A DNA stretch of 64,000 bases from positions 124,001 to 188,000 of the forward strand of contig NZ_JAEDXU010000002.1 in the NCBI RefSeq assembly GCF_017830045.1. Direction: 5' to 3'. The position numbers and the translations under genes are program-made. Source of the DNA: Enterococcus larvae. Lineage in GTDB: Bacteria > Bacillota > Bacilli > Lactobacillales > Enterococcaceae. Shown here one piece after another: positions 1 through 9,227 of this stretch; within the stretch, counting starts at the first letter, position 1, and every line of letters begins with the position of its first letter. A model generated the notes under the pieces. It did no database searches and had not been told where the DNA came from. It saw only the letters and a list, made by a program, of their open reading frames with translations.

Positions 1-2282
1 AAGAAGTAGAGAAGCTGATGCCAAGTGACGATAGCGATACGATCCAATCGTGGCTGAATGAAACAGAAGATGGCGTAAAGGTGCAGCGACTACGTGGTGG
101 TGTACCTGTACCGAAGCTGGAAAATATTCGCCCCCATATCAAGCGAATTGAAATTGGAGCTGACTTGAATGGTCTTGAGCTGGCTCAAATCGGCAGAGTT
201 CTTTCAACAACCAGTGAATTGGTACGTTTCTTTGATGATTTAAAGGATAGTGAAATCGAACTGTTTCGTTTATATATATGGACAGAACAGCTAGTGACCA
301 TTCCGGAGCTGAACAGAAAATTGAAAGCAGCAATTGCTGAAGATGGTTATGTACAGGATGAGGCCTCTCAAGAGCTTAAGATCATTAGAAACAGTATCCG
401 AAAAAGCGAACAGACAATTCGCGAACAACTGGATGGGATCGTTCGAGGGAAGAATGCTCGCTATCTGAGTGATGCCATCGTCACTATGAGAAATGAACGC
501 TATGTGATTCCTGTAAAACAGGAGTACCGTGGGATTTTCGGTGGGGTGGTTCATGATCAAAGCTCATCAGGACAGACACTGTTCATTGAGCCAAAACAAA
601 TTGTAGAATTAAATAATCGTCTGCGTCAGCATCAAATTGCTGAGCGCAATGAGATTGAACGGATACTGGCAGAGCTTTCTGCCGAGCTGGTCCCTTATCA
701 GCATGAGATCCTCCATAATGCTTACGTAATCGGAAAATTTGATTTCATCAATGCAAAGGCTCGTTTTGGGAAAGCCTTGAAGGGAATTGTTCCGGCATTG
801 AGTCTGGAAAATCATGTATATTTGAAGCAAGCTAGACATCCGCTTTTAGATCCGGAGTCAGCGGTTGCTAATGACATCATGCTTGGCGACGAATATCAGG
901 CCATCGTTATTACTGGTCCGAATACTGGTGGGAAGACGATCACTTTAAAAACCTTAGGGCTTCTTCAGTTGATGGGCCAATCTGGATTACCGATTCCTGC
1001 GGATGAGGAAAGTGTGATCGGTATTTTCAAAGAGATTTTTGCAGATATCGGTGATGAGCAGTCTATTGAACAGAGCTTGAGTACATTCTCTTCACATATG
1101 ACGAATATTGTAGATGTTCTAGGTAAAGTAGATAATCAGAGCTTAGTTCTATTTGATGAGCTAGGTGCAGGAACTGACCCTCAAGAAGGTGCTGCGTTAG
1201 CCATTTCTATTCTGGATGCACTGGGAAGTAAGAGTGCCTATGTGGTTGCTACGACGCATTATCCGGAGTTGAAGGTTTACGGCTACAATCGTGCAAAAAC
1301 AATCAATGCCAGCATGGAGTTCGATGTAGATACCCTCAGTCCGACATATCGGTTGCTGATTGGTGTCCCAGGACGAAGTAACGCATTTGAGATTTCTCGC
1401 CGTTTGGGCTTAGAAGAATCAGTGATTAGTGAAGCTAAGCAGATCATGGATGGGGAAAGTCAAGACTTGAATGAAATGATTGCTGATCTTGAGAACCGAC
1501 GGAAGATGGCAGAAACCGAATATTTGGAGGTTCGTCATTTTGTTGAGGAGTCTCAATCACTTCATCGTGAGTTGAAAAATGCCTATGATTATTTTGTTGA
1601 CGAGCGAGATAAAGAAATGGAAAAGGCTCGTAAGAAAGCCAACCAGTTAGTCAGCGAAGCACAAGATGAGGCAGAAACAATCATTTCTGATATCCGTAAG
1701 CTGCAGCTGGAAAGCGGCAATCAGGGGGGCGTAAAAGAACATCAATTGATTGATGCAAAAACAAAGCTCTCCAATCTGCATCATGAAGAAAACCATTTAG
1801 AAAAGAATAAGGTGCTAAAGAAAGCGAAGGAACAAAAGAAGCTCAAAGAAGGCGACGAAGTGATCGTGAACACTTATGGCCAGCGAGGGACTTTGCTGAA
1901 GAAATCTGGTGCGGATAGTTGGCAGGTGCAGCTGGGGATTCTTAAAATGACAGTTGATGAAGCAGACATGACCCTTGTTGGTAAGGAAAAGGAACCACCT
2001 CAAAGAATTACCGCTGTTCGTTCAGCAGAAGCAAGCCATGTATCGAATCAATTGGATCTTCGTGGGAAACGCTATGAAGAAGCTCTGGCAGAGGTCGATC
2101 AATATTTGGATGCTGCTATTCTGGCTGGGTATCCACAAGTAACGATTGTTCATGGAAAAGGAACTGGAGCTTTGCGAACTGGGATCACAGATTACCTGAA
2201 GAATCATCGCAGCGTGAGCGGCTTTGAGTTCGCACCGGCAAATCAAGGTGGAAATGGTGCAACGATCGTTAAGTTCAAGTAA
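1..2282 (+). CDS. mutS2: Endonuclease MutS2, 5'-truncated by the window edge
   Basis: MutS2 is a MutS-like ATPase with a C-terminal Smr nuclease domain. In Gram-positive bacteria it has been linked to suppression of recombination and to rescue of collided ribosomes. The frame is already open at the first base, so the true start lies upstream; about 759 residues are visible, close to the usual ~785. The Walker A motif GPNTGGKT is encoded at 915-938, followed by the Walker B region FDELGAGTDP. A long charged coiled-coil stretch comes next. The C-terminal Smr domain starts with LDLRGKRYEEA and carries HGKGTGALR. The gene ends in tandem TAA TAA stops. No terminator is obvious before trxA, which has its own promoter. 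Confidence 0.96.
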   Translation, partial: EVEKLMPSDDSDTIQSWLNETEDGVKVQRLRGGVPVPKLENIRPHIKRIEIGADLNGLELAQIGRVLSTTSELVRFFDDLKDSEIELFRLYIWTEQLVTIPELNRKLKAAIAEDGYVQDEASQELKIIRNSIRKSEQTIREQLDGIVRGKNARYLSDAIVTMRNERYVIPVKQEYRGIFGGVVHDQSSSGQTLFIEPKQIVELNNRLRQHQIAERNEIERILAELSAELVPYQHEILHNAYVIGKFDFINAKARFGKALKGIVPALSLENHVYLKQARHPLLDPESAVANDIMLGDEYQAIVITGPNTGGKTITLKTLGLLQLMGQSGLPIPADEESVIGIFKEIFADIGDEQSIEQSLSTFSSHMTNIVDVLGKVDNQSLVLFDELGAGTDPQEGAALAISILDALGSKSAYVVATTHYPELKVYGYNRAKTINASMEFDVDTLSPTYRLLIGVPGRSNAFEISRRLGLEESVISEAKQIMDGESQDLNEMIADLENRRKMAETEYLEVRHFVEESQSLHRELKNAYDYFVDERDKEMEKARKKANQLVSEAQDEAETIISDIRKLQLESGNQGGVKEHQLIDAKTKLSNLHHEENHLEKNKVLKKAKEQKKLKEGDEVIVNTYGQRGTLLKKSGADSWQVQLGILKMTVDEADMTLVGKEKEPPQRITAVRSAEASHVSNQLDLRGKRYEEALAEVDQYLDAAILAGYPQVTIVHGKGTGALRTGITDYLKNHRSVSGFEFAPANQGGNGATIVKFK

Positions 2283-2396
2283 TAAGTATGGGCAACTTTC
2301 TGGATAAAGCCAGCAGCTGACCCATCTAAAGATGAACGAGTTCGAGAAATCCGCTCTGATTTGTACATGGAGATAAAAGGAAGATCCGTTGAATGA
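2283..2396 (+). other. Start-less open frame continuing the mutS2 frame; possible coding relic
   Basis: After the double stop of mutS2 the same frame stays open for 36 codons to a TGA at 2394-2396. It reads as protein-like text, for example DPSKDERVREIRSDLYMEIK. It has no ATG, GTG or TTG start with a ribosome site. I do not recognise the family. It may be the 3' relic of a lost gene or chance. The rest of the 250-bp mutS2-trxA gap shows only the trxA promoter. Confidence 0.2.
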
Positions 2397-2491
2397 AAGA
2401 GTGCTTATTGATTTTTTTGAGCTGTAAAGCGCGTGATAGGCGGATTCTCTTACTAATTGTAAGCAGAAAAATAGTCTATCAAAATCTTAAG

Positions 2492-2500
2492 TGCTATAAT
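2492..2500 (+). promoter_or_regulatory. Extended -10 promoter of trxA
   Basis: TGCTATAAT is a perfect extended -10 (TG, one base, TATAAT). It lies about 33 bp before the trxA start. No good -35 lies at the expected distance, which is typical of extended -10 promoters. Confidence 0.65.
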
Positions 2501-2532
2501 ATACATGTATTTAGAAATGGGAGGAATGAAAG

Positions 2533-2847
2533 ATGGCTGAAGCAATTACAGATGCAACATTCGCAGCTGAAACAGACGAAGGATTGGTCCTAATTGATTT
2601 CTGGGCAACTTGGTGCGGCCCTTGTCGTATGCAAGCACCGATCTTGGATCAATTATCAGGTGAATATGAAGAAGACGAACTGAAAATCGTGAAAATGGAT
2701 GTAGATGAAAATCCTGAAACACCAGGTTCATTCGGAATCATGAGTATCCCGACATTACTGTTGAAAAAAGACGGTGAAGTTGTCGAACGTCTGGTTGGCG
2801 TTCATTCAAAAGATCAATTAACTGACGTAGTCGGTAAATATCTATAA
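2533..2847 (+). CDS. trxA: Thioredoxin
   Basis: Cytoplasmic protein-disulfide reductant, 104 residues, the standard length. The redox motif WCGPC places the active cysteines at residues 28 and 31. The cis-proline loop SIPT is at residues 71-74. The start is an ATG behind a GGGAGG ribosome site. It is monocistronic: its own extended -10 promoter lies upstream and a strong hairpin follows. The 66-residue frame at 2393-2593 overlaps it in another frame and is spurious. Confidence 0.97.
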   Translation: MAEAITDATFAAETDEGLVLIDFWATWCGPCRMQAPILDQLSGEYEEDELKIVKMDVDENPETPGSFGIMSIPTLLLKKDGEVVERLVGVHSKDQLTDVVGKYL

Positions 2848-2880
2848 TTATCTGCAGGAAAGCTGCGAGAATAAATTGGA

Positions 2881-2917
2881 AAAACGAGTCTCTCATTTTG
2901 AGAAGGCTCGTTTTTTT
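2881..2917. terminator. Rho-independent terminator between trxA and the convergent MocR gene
   Basis: The arms ACGAG/CTCGT and TCTCA/TGAGA form an interrupted stem followed by seven T on the plus strand. A-rich sequence on the left may let it also serve the minus-strand gene. Confidence 0.75.
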
Positions 2918-2959
2918 GTATATCTATTGCTGTATTAGCTATCCTGATATAAAAAAGAT

Positions 2960-4387
2960 TCATAGCCATTTCTTCCAAGCGACTTTGAGCCTGTGTGCAC
3001 AATCTGGTATATCTGCCAGCTCAATTTTACTAAAGCCTAAAAACAGTGTATTAGGTGGACAGATCGCTTTCTCCTGCCAGAAGTTCATTGTGGAGTAAAC
3101 TCTTACACCTTCTTTCGCTGCAGCCTCAATTAGTTCATCCTGTTGTGTACCAGCAGTAAACGTCAATAGAAAATACTGGCCGCTCCCATTGCTGGAGATC
3201 TTCAAATTATCACTGACCCCAGCAAGCAGTTCAGTGAATACCTTCAATCTCTTTTTAAAAATCTGATTCAGACGACGAACATGTTGATCGTATTTTCCTT
3301 CATCAATCAAGGTTGCGACGATGTATTGATTCAATAAGGGAACGGTACTGTTATAATCAGCAAACATACGTCGGTATTCTCCAGCTAGTTGAGGAGGCAA
3401 AATCATATAGCTCATTCTTAGTGACGGGGAAAGAACTTTTGAAAATGTGCCCAAATAAATGACACGATCATGGGTATCAATTGACTGAAGTGCTGGAATC
3501 GGCTTTGCATAATAGCGTAGTTCACTATCATAATCGTCTTCAATAATATAACTGCTGTTTTTACAAGCCCAGTTCAGCAGTTCATGGCGTCGCCCGACCG
3601 GTAAAGTCACGCCAGTTGGAAACTGATGGGAGGGAGTCGTATAAAGCAGTGTATTTTCAGGAACTACAGGTAGCTCTTGTATACAAATACCTTGTTCATC
3701 AACGGGGACAGTTTGTATGTTCCGGCCGTTGTTTCTAAAAACTGAAACTGCTTTATTATAGCCAGGTTCTTCCATCAGCACAGGTAAAGCTGAAGTAGAA
3801 AGTAACTTGCATAGGAAGTCTAATGATTGTTGAGTCCCGCTTGTTAGAATGATTTGATCAAGATGACAATGAACACCTCTCATTCGTTGAAGATAACGAC
3901 TCAGTGATTCACGTAAAAAGAGCTCGCCTTGCTTATCCTGTAAAGTTGAAATTTTCTCTTCAATATAGAGCTTTTCCAGACATTCCGCTGTATAGCGCTG
4001 CCAGATTTTTTTTGGGAAAAGATTACTTGTATGACTGCTGTTGGTCAGATCATAGAGAATTTCTGTATCGTTACTCTTCTGTTGCTCAATCCGTTTGATA
4101 GTAGGCGATACCTGTTTATTGTTGTTTATTGATGGAAGATTAGGAAGAGAAGGAACTGGTTGAACAAAAAAGCCTAATCCTTTTTTTGCTGCAATGTATC
4201 CTTCAGCGGCTAACTGACTATATGCGGTATCTACCGTATGACGACTGACATTAAGTAGTTTGGCAGCCGCTCGACTACCAGTTAGACAGTCCCCCTCATT
4301 CAATCCCCCTGTTAAGATTTCTTCTTTTATCTGTTGATATATTTGGAGATAGAGGGGCTCGTTTGCTGTTTTATCTAACAAAATCAT
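2960..4387 (-). CDS. MocR/PdxR-type GntR regulator with aminotransferase-like domain
   Basis: Fusion regulator of 475 residues. An N-terminal GntR winged helix (about residues 10-80, including SRHTVDTAYSQLAAEGYI) is joined to a fold-type I aminotransferase-like domain. The PLP-lysine region reads TFSKVLSPSLR, so the cofactor lysine appears present. Members sense PLP or amino compounds and control vitamin B6, GABA or export genes. I start it at the ATG at 4387 because AGGAAG sits just upstream and the conserved N-terminus begins there; an upstream in-frame ATG at 4453 would add 22 non-conserved residues. It is divergent from the EamA transporter at 4528, the likely target. It is not next to pdxST, so the effector is unknown. 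Confidence 0.9.
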   Translation of the reverse strand: MILLDKTANEPLYLQIYQQIKEEILTGGLNEGDCLTGSRAAAKLLNVSRHTVDTAYSQLAAEGYIAAKKGLGFFVQPVPSLPNLPSINNNKQVSPTIKRIEQQKSNDTEILYDLTNSSHTSNLFPKKIWQRYTAECLEKLYIEEKISTLQDKQGELFLRESLSRYLQRMRGVHCHLDQIILTSGTQQSLDFLCKLLSTSALPVLMEEPGYNKAVSVFRNNGRNIQTVPVDEQGICIQELPVVPENTLLYTTPSHQFPTGVTLPVGRRHELLNWACKNSSYIIEDDYDSELRYYAKPIPALQSIDTHDRVIYLGTFSKVLSPSLRMSYMILPPQLAGEYRRMFADYNSTVPLLNQYIVATLIDEGKYDQHVRRLNQIFKKRLKVFTELLAGVSDNLKISSNGSGQYFLLTFTAGTQQDELIEAAAKEGVRVYSTMNFWQEKAICPPNTLFLGFSKIELADIPDCAHRLKVAWKKWL

Positions 4388-4527
4388 AGAGTCGCTTCCT
4401 TTCTTAGGTGGCATGGTAAAAATATTGCTTAGTGGTGCTTTTGATAGAGCCATCTATAGTATATCATAGAAAAATATTAGTCCATCAAGCAATAGGGGAT
4501 GGTCGCAAAAAGAAGGAGTGTTCTAGT
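4388..4527. promoter_or_regulatory. Divergent promoter region between the MocR regulator and EamA transporter
   Basis: This 140-bp AT-rich gap separates two divergent starts and should hold both promoters and the MocR operator. TATAGT-like and TATCAT-like hexamers are visible, but no single promoter or direct repeat stands out. Confidence 0.4.
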
Positions 4528-5427
4528 ATGAAAAATAGGGAGAACCGGACTGGCTATATATTATTGGAATTGGGAGCTGTTGCTTTTCTGGCAACCGGTG
4601 GAATTTTTGTGAAATTCAGTCAACTGGCGCCAATCAACACAGGGTTTTATCGTGTTCTTTTTTCGTTGCCGCTGTTATTGATGTTTGTTTACAAGGAATT
4701 AAAGTATGTATCCAAGAAAGATTGGCTACTGCTGATTTTTGCAGGGGTATTTCTTGCAGGCGATATCGCTTTGTGGAATCTTTCCTTTACGTATACTACC
4801 GTTGCCAATGCCAATTTATTGACGAATTTGACACCATTTACTGTTGTTCCTTTATCGTATATTTTTTTTAAAGAGAAGATACCTCGTTTTTTTCTCGTAG
4901 GGGCAGGGATAACATTACTAGGGGTGCTGTTGCTGATTGGCGGAAAAGCTGTGCCTGCTCCGGAAAACTATTTTGGCGATTTTTTAGCTCTTTGCGCATC
5001 TTTTTTCTATGCTGGTTTTTTATTGATTTGCTATCATCTCAGAGATCGTCTAACTAGTAGTGTCATCATGTTTATTAGTGGGATTGGGACTACTGCAGCA
5101 TTATTTCTTACTGCAGGAGTAACAGAGGGAATTCAAATTCCTTTGACATTTGCCGATCTTTGGCCATTATTAGGGTTAACGATTTTTTTACAGGTCATCG
5201 GCCATAATCTACTAGCCCATTGCCAAGGGAAAATCAATGTCAATCTGTCATCGATCATTTGCTTGGCTCAGCCAGCGCTTGCATCAATTTACTCCTTCTT
5301 TTTCTTTGGAGAAAGCATCACTTTGAAAGAGATGGCAGGCATAGCTGTGGTCATTCTAGGTGTCTATCTTGTAAAAGCACAGTACACGAAGGAGAGTACG
5401 TCTGTATTTCAGAAACAATTGGACTAA
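4528..5427 (+). CDS. EamA/DMT family transporter
   Basis: Integral membrane protein of 299 residues with about ten hydrophobic segments arranged as two EamA repeats, typical of drug/metabolite exporters such as RhaT- and YdcZ-like carriers. The start is the ATG at 4528, eight bases after AAGGAG; an earlier ATG at 4432 lacks a ribosome site. It is divergent from the MocR regulator, which suggests induced export of an amino acid or vitamer, but the substrate cannot be read from sequence. There is no visible terminator before uvrC 100 bp downstream, so read-through is possible. Confidence 0.9.
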   Translation: MKNRENRTGYILLELGAVAFLATGGIFVKFSQLAPINTGFYRVLFSLPLLLMFVYKELKYVSKKDWLLLIFAGVFLAGDIALWNLSFTYTTVANANLLTNLTPFTVVPLSYIFFKEKIPRFFLVGAGITLLGVLLLIGGKAVPAPENYFGDFLALCASFFYAGFLLICYHLRDRLTSSVIMFISGIGTTAALFLTAGVTEGIQIPLTFADLWPLLGLTIFLQVIGHNLLAHCQGKINVNLSSIICLAQPALASIYSFFFFGESITLKEMAGIAVVILGVYLVKAQYTKESTSVFQKQLD

Positions 5428-5489
5428 GGAAACTGTCATCTAAAATCAAGAACGTACATTCCCGTTTTCTCGCACAATTAGATGTGCCA

Positions 5490-5498
5490 TGCTATAAT
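5490..5498 (+). promoter_or_regulatory. Extended -10 promoter of uvrC
   Basis: TGCTATAAT, identical to the trxA extended -10 element, lies 30 bp before the uvrC start. Confidence 0.6.
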
Positions 5499-5528
5499 AG
5501 GACAGATAGCAAAGTGAGGGACAAGCAG

Positions 5529-7319
5529 ATGAATGAACGAATAAAGAACAAACTGGCATTACTACCTGATCAGCCGGGCTGCTATCTTATGAAGGATAAA
5601 AACGGCACAGTCATATACGTAGGAAAAGCCAAAATTTTAAAAAATCGTGTCCGCTCCTATTTTACAGGGAGTCATGATACTAAAACGGAACGCCTCGTGA
5701 GTGAAATCGAGGATTTCGAATATATCGTTACAGAATCAAATATTGAAGCGTTACTATTAGAAATCAATCTAATTCATAAAAATGATCCAAAATATAATAT
5801 CATGCTGAAGGATGACAAAAGCTATCCTTTTATTAAGATAACTAATGAAGCTTATCCAAGACTCTTGATTACGAGAAAAGTTGTGAAGGATAGAGCGTTG
5901 TATTTTGGCCCATATCCTGATGTTAAAGCTGCTAACGATACTAAGAGGCTATTGGATCGGTTATTCCCTTTGCGCAAATGCAAGGTATTGCCGAAGGAGG
6001 TCTGTCTGTATTACCATATGGGGCAGTGTCTGGCTCCCTGTGTATTTGACATTCCAAAGGAAAAATATACGGAGATGGTTGGAGAAATAAGACGATTCCT
6101 CAATGGCGGTTATCCGGAGATTCAAAAACAGCTTGAGGACAAGATGTCCTTGGCTGCTGAAGAGATGGAGTTTGAAAAAGCAGGGGAATATCGTGACCTG
6201 ATCAAGTCGATCGAAACAGTCATGACACGTCAGAAGATGACCAATGCTGATTTGGTTGACAGGGATGTCTTTGGCTATTCAGTGGATAAGGGTTGGATGT
6301 GCGTACAGGTCTTTTTTGTCCGTCAAGGAAAATTGATTGAACGAGATGTATCGATCTTTCCTTTTTATGATGAAGCAGAAGACGATTTCTTAACATTTAT
6401 CGGTCAATTCTATCAAGAAAATGAACACTTTATTCCGAAAGAGGTACTGATTCCAGATAATATTGATAAAGAAAGTGTCGAGGCCCTGCTTTCAACACGA
6501 GTGATTCAACCTCAACGTGGAGAGAAGAAAAAGCTTGTTCAGTTGGCAGGAAAGAATGCAACTGTTGCTTTACGAGAAAAATTTGATTTGATTGTCCGAA
6601 AGCAGGAGCGTACAATTGGTGCTGTTGAACGATTAGGCGATGCGATGAATATTCCTGTACCGATAAGGATCGAAGCATTCGATAATTCGAATATCATGGG
6701 AACTGATCCGGTTTCTGCAATGGTTGTCTTTATTGATGGAAAGCCTGCCAAAAAGGAGTATCGAAAGTATAAAATCAAAACGGTTAAAGGTCCAGATGAT
6801 TATGCATCAATGCGAGAGGTCATTTATCGACGCTATTCCCGTGTTCTTAAGGAAGGTCTGCCATTTCCGGATTTGATCGTGATTGATGGTGGTAAGGGAC
6901 AGGTCGATGTCGCAAGAGATGTTTTGGCGAATCAATTAGGCTTGGATATCCCGATTGCCGGGTTGGCAAAAAACGACAAACACAAAACCAGTGAGCTTCT
7001 TTTCGGTTCAGATCTGTCAGTGATTCCCTTAGAACGAAATTCTCAGGAATTTTTTCTGCTGCAGCGTATTCAGGATGAGGTTCACCGATTTGCGATCACC
7101 TTCCATCGCCAGTTGAGAAGTAAAAGCAGCTTTGCTTCCAAGCTGGATAATATTGAAGGACTAGGACCTAAACGTAAAAAAGAACTGCTGCGTCAATTCA
7201 AATCATTGAAGAATATCACAGCTGCTTCTGTCGAAGAGTTGAAAACAGCTGGACTTCCAAAGAATGTCGCTCAAAATGTCTATGACCATCTCCATGAAAT
7301 CAGTGAAGAATCGAACTAA
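5529..7319 (+). CDS. uvrC: Excinuclease ABC subunit C
   Basis: UvrC makes the dual incisions in nucleotide excision repair with UvrA and UvrB. The protein has 596 residues, normal for the family. The N-terminal GIY-YIG nuclease begins PGCYLMKD and continues [12 protein letters not shown] motif follows (around [15 protein letters not shown]). The RNase H-like second nuclease contains DNSNI and VIDGGKGQ. The C-terminus has helix-hairpin-helix motifs ([14 protein letters not shown]). The start is the ATG at 5529. The open frame extends to 5220 upstream, but that part overlaps the transporter gene and is not conserved. A strong terminator follows directly. Confidence 0.97.
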   Translation: MNERIKNKLALLPDQPGCYLMKDKNGTVIYVGKAKILKNRVRSYFTGSHDTKTERLVSEIEDFEYIVTESNIEALLLEINLIHKNDPKYNIMLKDDKSYPFIKITNEAYPRLLITRKVVKDRALYFGPYPDVKAANDTKRLLDRLFPLRKCKVLPKEVCLYYHMGQCLAPCVFDIPKEKYTEMVGEIRRFLNGGYPEIQKQLEDKMSLAAEEMEFEKAGEYRDLIKSIETVMTRQKMTNADLVDRDVFGYSVDKGWMCVQVFFVRQGKLIERDVSIFPFYDEAEDDFLTFIGQFYQENEHFIPKEVLIPDNIDKESVEALLSTRVIQPQRGEKKKLVQLAGKNATVALREKFDLIVRKQERTIGAVERLGDAMNIPVPIRIEAFDNSNIMGTDPVSAMVVFIDGKPAKKEYRKYKIKTVKGPDDYASMREVIYRRYSRVLKEGLPFPDLIVIDGGKGQVDVARDVLANQLGLDIPIAGLAKNDKHKTSELLFGSDLSVIPLERNSQEFFLLQRIQDEVHRFAITFHRQLRSKSSFASKLDNIEGLGPKRKKELLRQFKSLKNITAASVEELKTAGLPKNVAQNVYDHLHEISEESN

Positions 7320-7362
7320 AAACAGGGTATCTGCGGTAATAAGCAGATACCCTGTTTTATTT
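7320..7362 (+). terminator. Terminator of uvrC
   Basis: The 14-bp arms AACAGGGTATCTGC and GCAGATACCCTGTT flank an eight-base loop and are followed by TTATTTC. It begins within two bases of the uvrC stop. Confidence 0.85.
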
Positions 7363-7371
7363 CATTTTTTT

Positions 7372-7433
7372 GTATAGCTGGCTTTACAATTTTAGTAAAG
7401 TGAGCTATACTTTTTTTGTAAAGCTAGCTATAC
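7372..7433 (+). promoter_or_regulatory. Promoter with three 16-bp operator copies upstream of the XRE gene
   Basis: A -35 TTTACA (7383-7388) and -10 TATACT (7406-7411) are separated by exactly 17 bp. Three copies of a 16-bp element overlap it: GTATAGCTGGCTTTAC (7372-7387, inverted), GTAAAGTGAGCTATAC (7395-7410) and GTAAAGCTAGCTATAC (7418-7433). Copy starts are 23 bp apart. This arrangement suggests autoregulation by the downstream XRE repressor. Confidence 0.7.
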
Positions 7434-7453
7434 TTCATAAGGAGGGCAGTCAT

Positions 7454-7663
7454 GTGCAAAATAAAATACAGGAACTAAGAAAAGCAAACAAAATCACGCA
7501 AAGCGAATTGGCAGATGCAGTTAGTGTAACCAGACAAACGATTATCTCGCTGGAAAACGGCAGATACAATGCTTCGTTGGTGTTGGCGCATAAAATTGCT
7601 CAATTCTTTGATCAGACGATTGAGGAAATATTTGTATTTGATTTAGAGGAGGAAAATATATGA
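7454..7663 (+). CDS. Small XRE-family transcriptional regulator
   Basis: Single-domain Cro/C1-type helix-turn-helix protein of 69 residues (QSELADAVSVTRQTIISLENGRYNASL), followed by the acidic tail typical of the YgzD-like group (IEEIFVFDLEEE). I choose the GTG at 7454 because AGGAGG lies eight bases upstream and the family start, IQELRKANKIT, follows at once; the 97-codon open frame starts inside the promoter and is too long. Its stop overlaps the next start by four bases (ATGA), so the two are translationally coupled. Such pairs usually control the membrane protein they precede. Confidence 0.9.
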   Translation: MQNKIQELRKANKITQSELADAVSVTRQTIISLENGRYNASLVLAHKIAQFFDQTIEEIFVFDLEEENI

Positions 7664-8121
7664 AATTCGAGATGAAGTTCAATTCAGGAAGTAATAAGGA
7701 CTATAAGCAGATCCTTCAAAAAAGAAAAAAATTATTTATGGCGATGATTGCCGCAGGTGTTCTAATCTCAGGATTATCGACATTACTTTTGGATTCCGAT
7801 AACCATGCTTCTTCCTATACGAAAGGGTTTGGTGTAGGCTTGATTTTCATCGGAGTTATTTTATCGTTCAAGAATAAGCAAATGCTTGATAATAAAGAAA
7901 AAATGGAGAAGAATAAGCTAGAGGAATTTGATGAACGAAATATTGCCATTGATAATCGGGCACTGATTACTGCTTTGAGAGTATTTATTCTCTTACTAGC
8001 TCTTTTTACCATTGTAACAGCGTTTGTGAACCCTATATATAGTGTTGTTTCAGCTGCAATGCTGAGCACATATTTGTTGTTGTACCTTATTTTCTATTTT
8101 TATTATCAGAGAAAAATGTAA
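7660..8121 (+). CDS. Membrane protein partner of the XRE regulator
   Basis: Protein of 153 residues with two pairs of hydrophobic segments (about 27-45 and 55-72, then 106-125 and 130-150). A charged middle carries LEEFDERNIAIDNRA. This DERN-type linker between membrane pairs is seen in small DUF2178/DUF3796-like proteins that travel with XRE regulators. Function is not established. It starts with ATG overlapping the XRE stop and is preceded by GAGGAGG. No terminator is visible after it. Confidence 0.8.
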   Translation: MKFEMKFNSGSNKDYKQILQKRKKLFMAMIAAGVLISGLSTLLLDSDNHASSYTKGFGVGLIFIGVILSFKNKQMLDNKEKMEKNKLEEFDERNIAIDNRALITALRVFILLLALFTIVTAFVNPIYSVVSAAMLSTYLLLYLIFYFYYQRKM

Positions 8122-8129
8122 AATATTTG

Positions 8130-8206
8130 TTGACAGTAGAAAACATATTCGCTATTATATCACTAAGCGATATATCGTATGATGATATATCTAAAGATGA
8201 TATAGT
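8130..8206 (+). promoter_or_regulatory. Promoter and three 15-bp-phased repeats upstream of the PadR gene
   Basis: TTGACA (8130-8135), a 17-bp spacer and TATTAT (8153-8158) form a near-consensus promoter. GATATATC follows at 8169 and 8184, and GATATAGT at 8199, exactly 15 bp apart. The repeats lie between the expected transcript start and the ribosome site, where a bound PadR dimer would block transcription. Confidence 0.65.
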
Positions 8207-8218
8207 GAGGGAATCTCA

Positions 8219-8542
8219 ATGGAAGACACACTGACAGATTCTAGTTATTTGATTTTATTGGCATTGCTTCAGCCGCAGCATGGTTACGCAATCATGAAGC
8301 AAGTCAATGTTGTTACTGATGGAAGAGTATCAATTGGACCGGCAAGTATGTATACAATTTTGAAAAAGCTTCAAAAGAGCAATTATATTACTTTAGAAGA
8401 GAATGATGAACGAAAGAAGATTTATCTGATTACCGATCTTGGCTTAGAGATATTGGAGAGAGACATCAATCGCAGGAAGCTTCTTTATCAGGCAGGCGAA
8501 TCTTTAGTAGCTGAGAGAAGGAGAACAGAGCATGATCATTAA
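8219..8542 (+). CDS. PadR-family transcriptional regulator
   Basis: Winged-helix repressor of 107 residues. The hallmark PadR N-terminus is present: SSYLILLALLQPQHGYAIMKQV, then SIGPASMYTILKKLQKSNYI as recognition helix and wing start, and a short C-terminal dimerisation helix. It overlaps the next gene by 11 bp. PadR genes commonly sit directly in front of DUF2812 membrane proteins and control them together with an ABC exporter; such an exporter follows at 9447. Confidence 0.92.
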   Translation: MEDTLTDSSYLILLALLQPQHGYAIMKQVNVVTDGRVSIGPASMYTILKKLQKSNYITLEENDERKKIYLITDLGLEILERDINRRKLLYQAGESLVAERRRTEHDH

Positions 8543-9221
8543 TGGAAAAAAATATGTTTTTTCACGGGGTGTTGCTTTTTATCCGGAAAAAGAAATGGAA
8601 ATTTTGAAGAAGCAGGCGCAACAAGGTTGGGCGTTTCAGAAATTGAATGCGTTTGGACTTTTGAAGTTTTCCAAAGCGGATCCTGAGAACAAGAAATTCT
8701 CTGTCGATTTTTTTTCAGGTTCCAAAACGGATATCAGCGAGTATTTGAGCTTTTATGAAGAAGCAGGTTGGGAGTGCATCACTGCTTATAAGGGAAAGTA
8801 TTTTTACTTTAAAGCAGATCCGTGTACACCAACAATTTATTCAGACGAAGAAAGCTATGGCTTACGGATGTACAAGGAATGGATGTGGATGTTCTGGCGG
8901 AACCTATTGTGTATTCCTATTGGATTGGTTTTCTTTTGGCTGAATGTCAAGCTGGGGCAATGGGATATCCCGCATAATTCACTCTTTTTTTCAACAAGGA
9001 TGCTTCTGCTCTTTGTTGGAACGTTCCTAACGGCCATGCCGCTATCAATTATCATCAATGTCATTTTTTCTCTAGTCATCTATAAAGATCGAAGGAAATT
9101 CTATGATCGGCCGGAACAGTTTGCAAAGAAGCAGAGATATGTGCGGGACCTTGCTATCTTGATGGTCATTGGTGCGGTTATTGGTGCTTTAATGGCTTTC
9201 ACAGGGCTAGTGGATTTTTAA
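8532..9221 (+). CDS. DUF2812 domain membrane protein
   Basis: Protein of 229 residues. The soluble N-terminal part matches the DUF2812 pattern (FYPEKEMEILKKQAQQGW, FYEEAGWECI, YFKADP). Three hydrophobic segments lie in the C-terminal half (about 118-138, 150-172 and 200-222). The start overlaps padR and has GGAG upstream. The pair is a known arrangement; the biochemical role of DUF2812 is unknown, and a signalling role is inferred from gene context only. Confidence 0.85.
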   Translation: MIINGKKYVFSRGVAFYPEKEMEILKKQAQQGWAFQKLNAFGLLKFSKADPENKKFSVDFFSGSKTDISEYLSFYEEAGWECITAYKGKYFYFKADPCTPTIYSDEESYGLRMYKEWMWMFWRNLLCIPIGLVFFWLNVKLGQWDIPHNSLFFSTRMLLLFVGTFLTAMPLSIIINVIFSLVIYKDRRKFYDRPEQFAKKQRYVRDLAILMVIGAVIGALMAFTGLVDF

Positions 9222-9227
9222 AGGATA

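Noticed and set aside
2393-2593. 66-codon ORF before trxA
   Set aside because: It overlaps trxA and its promoter in another frame, and has no ribosome site.
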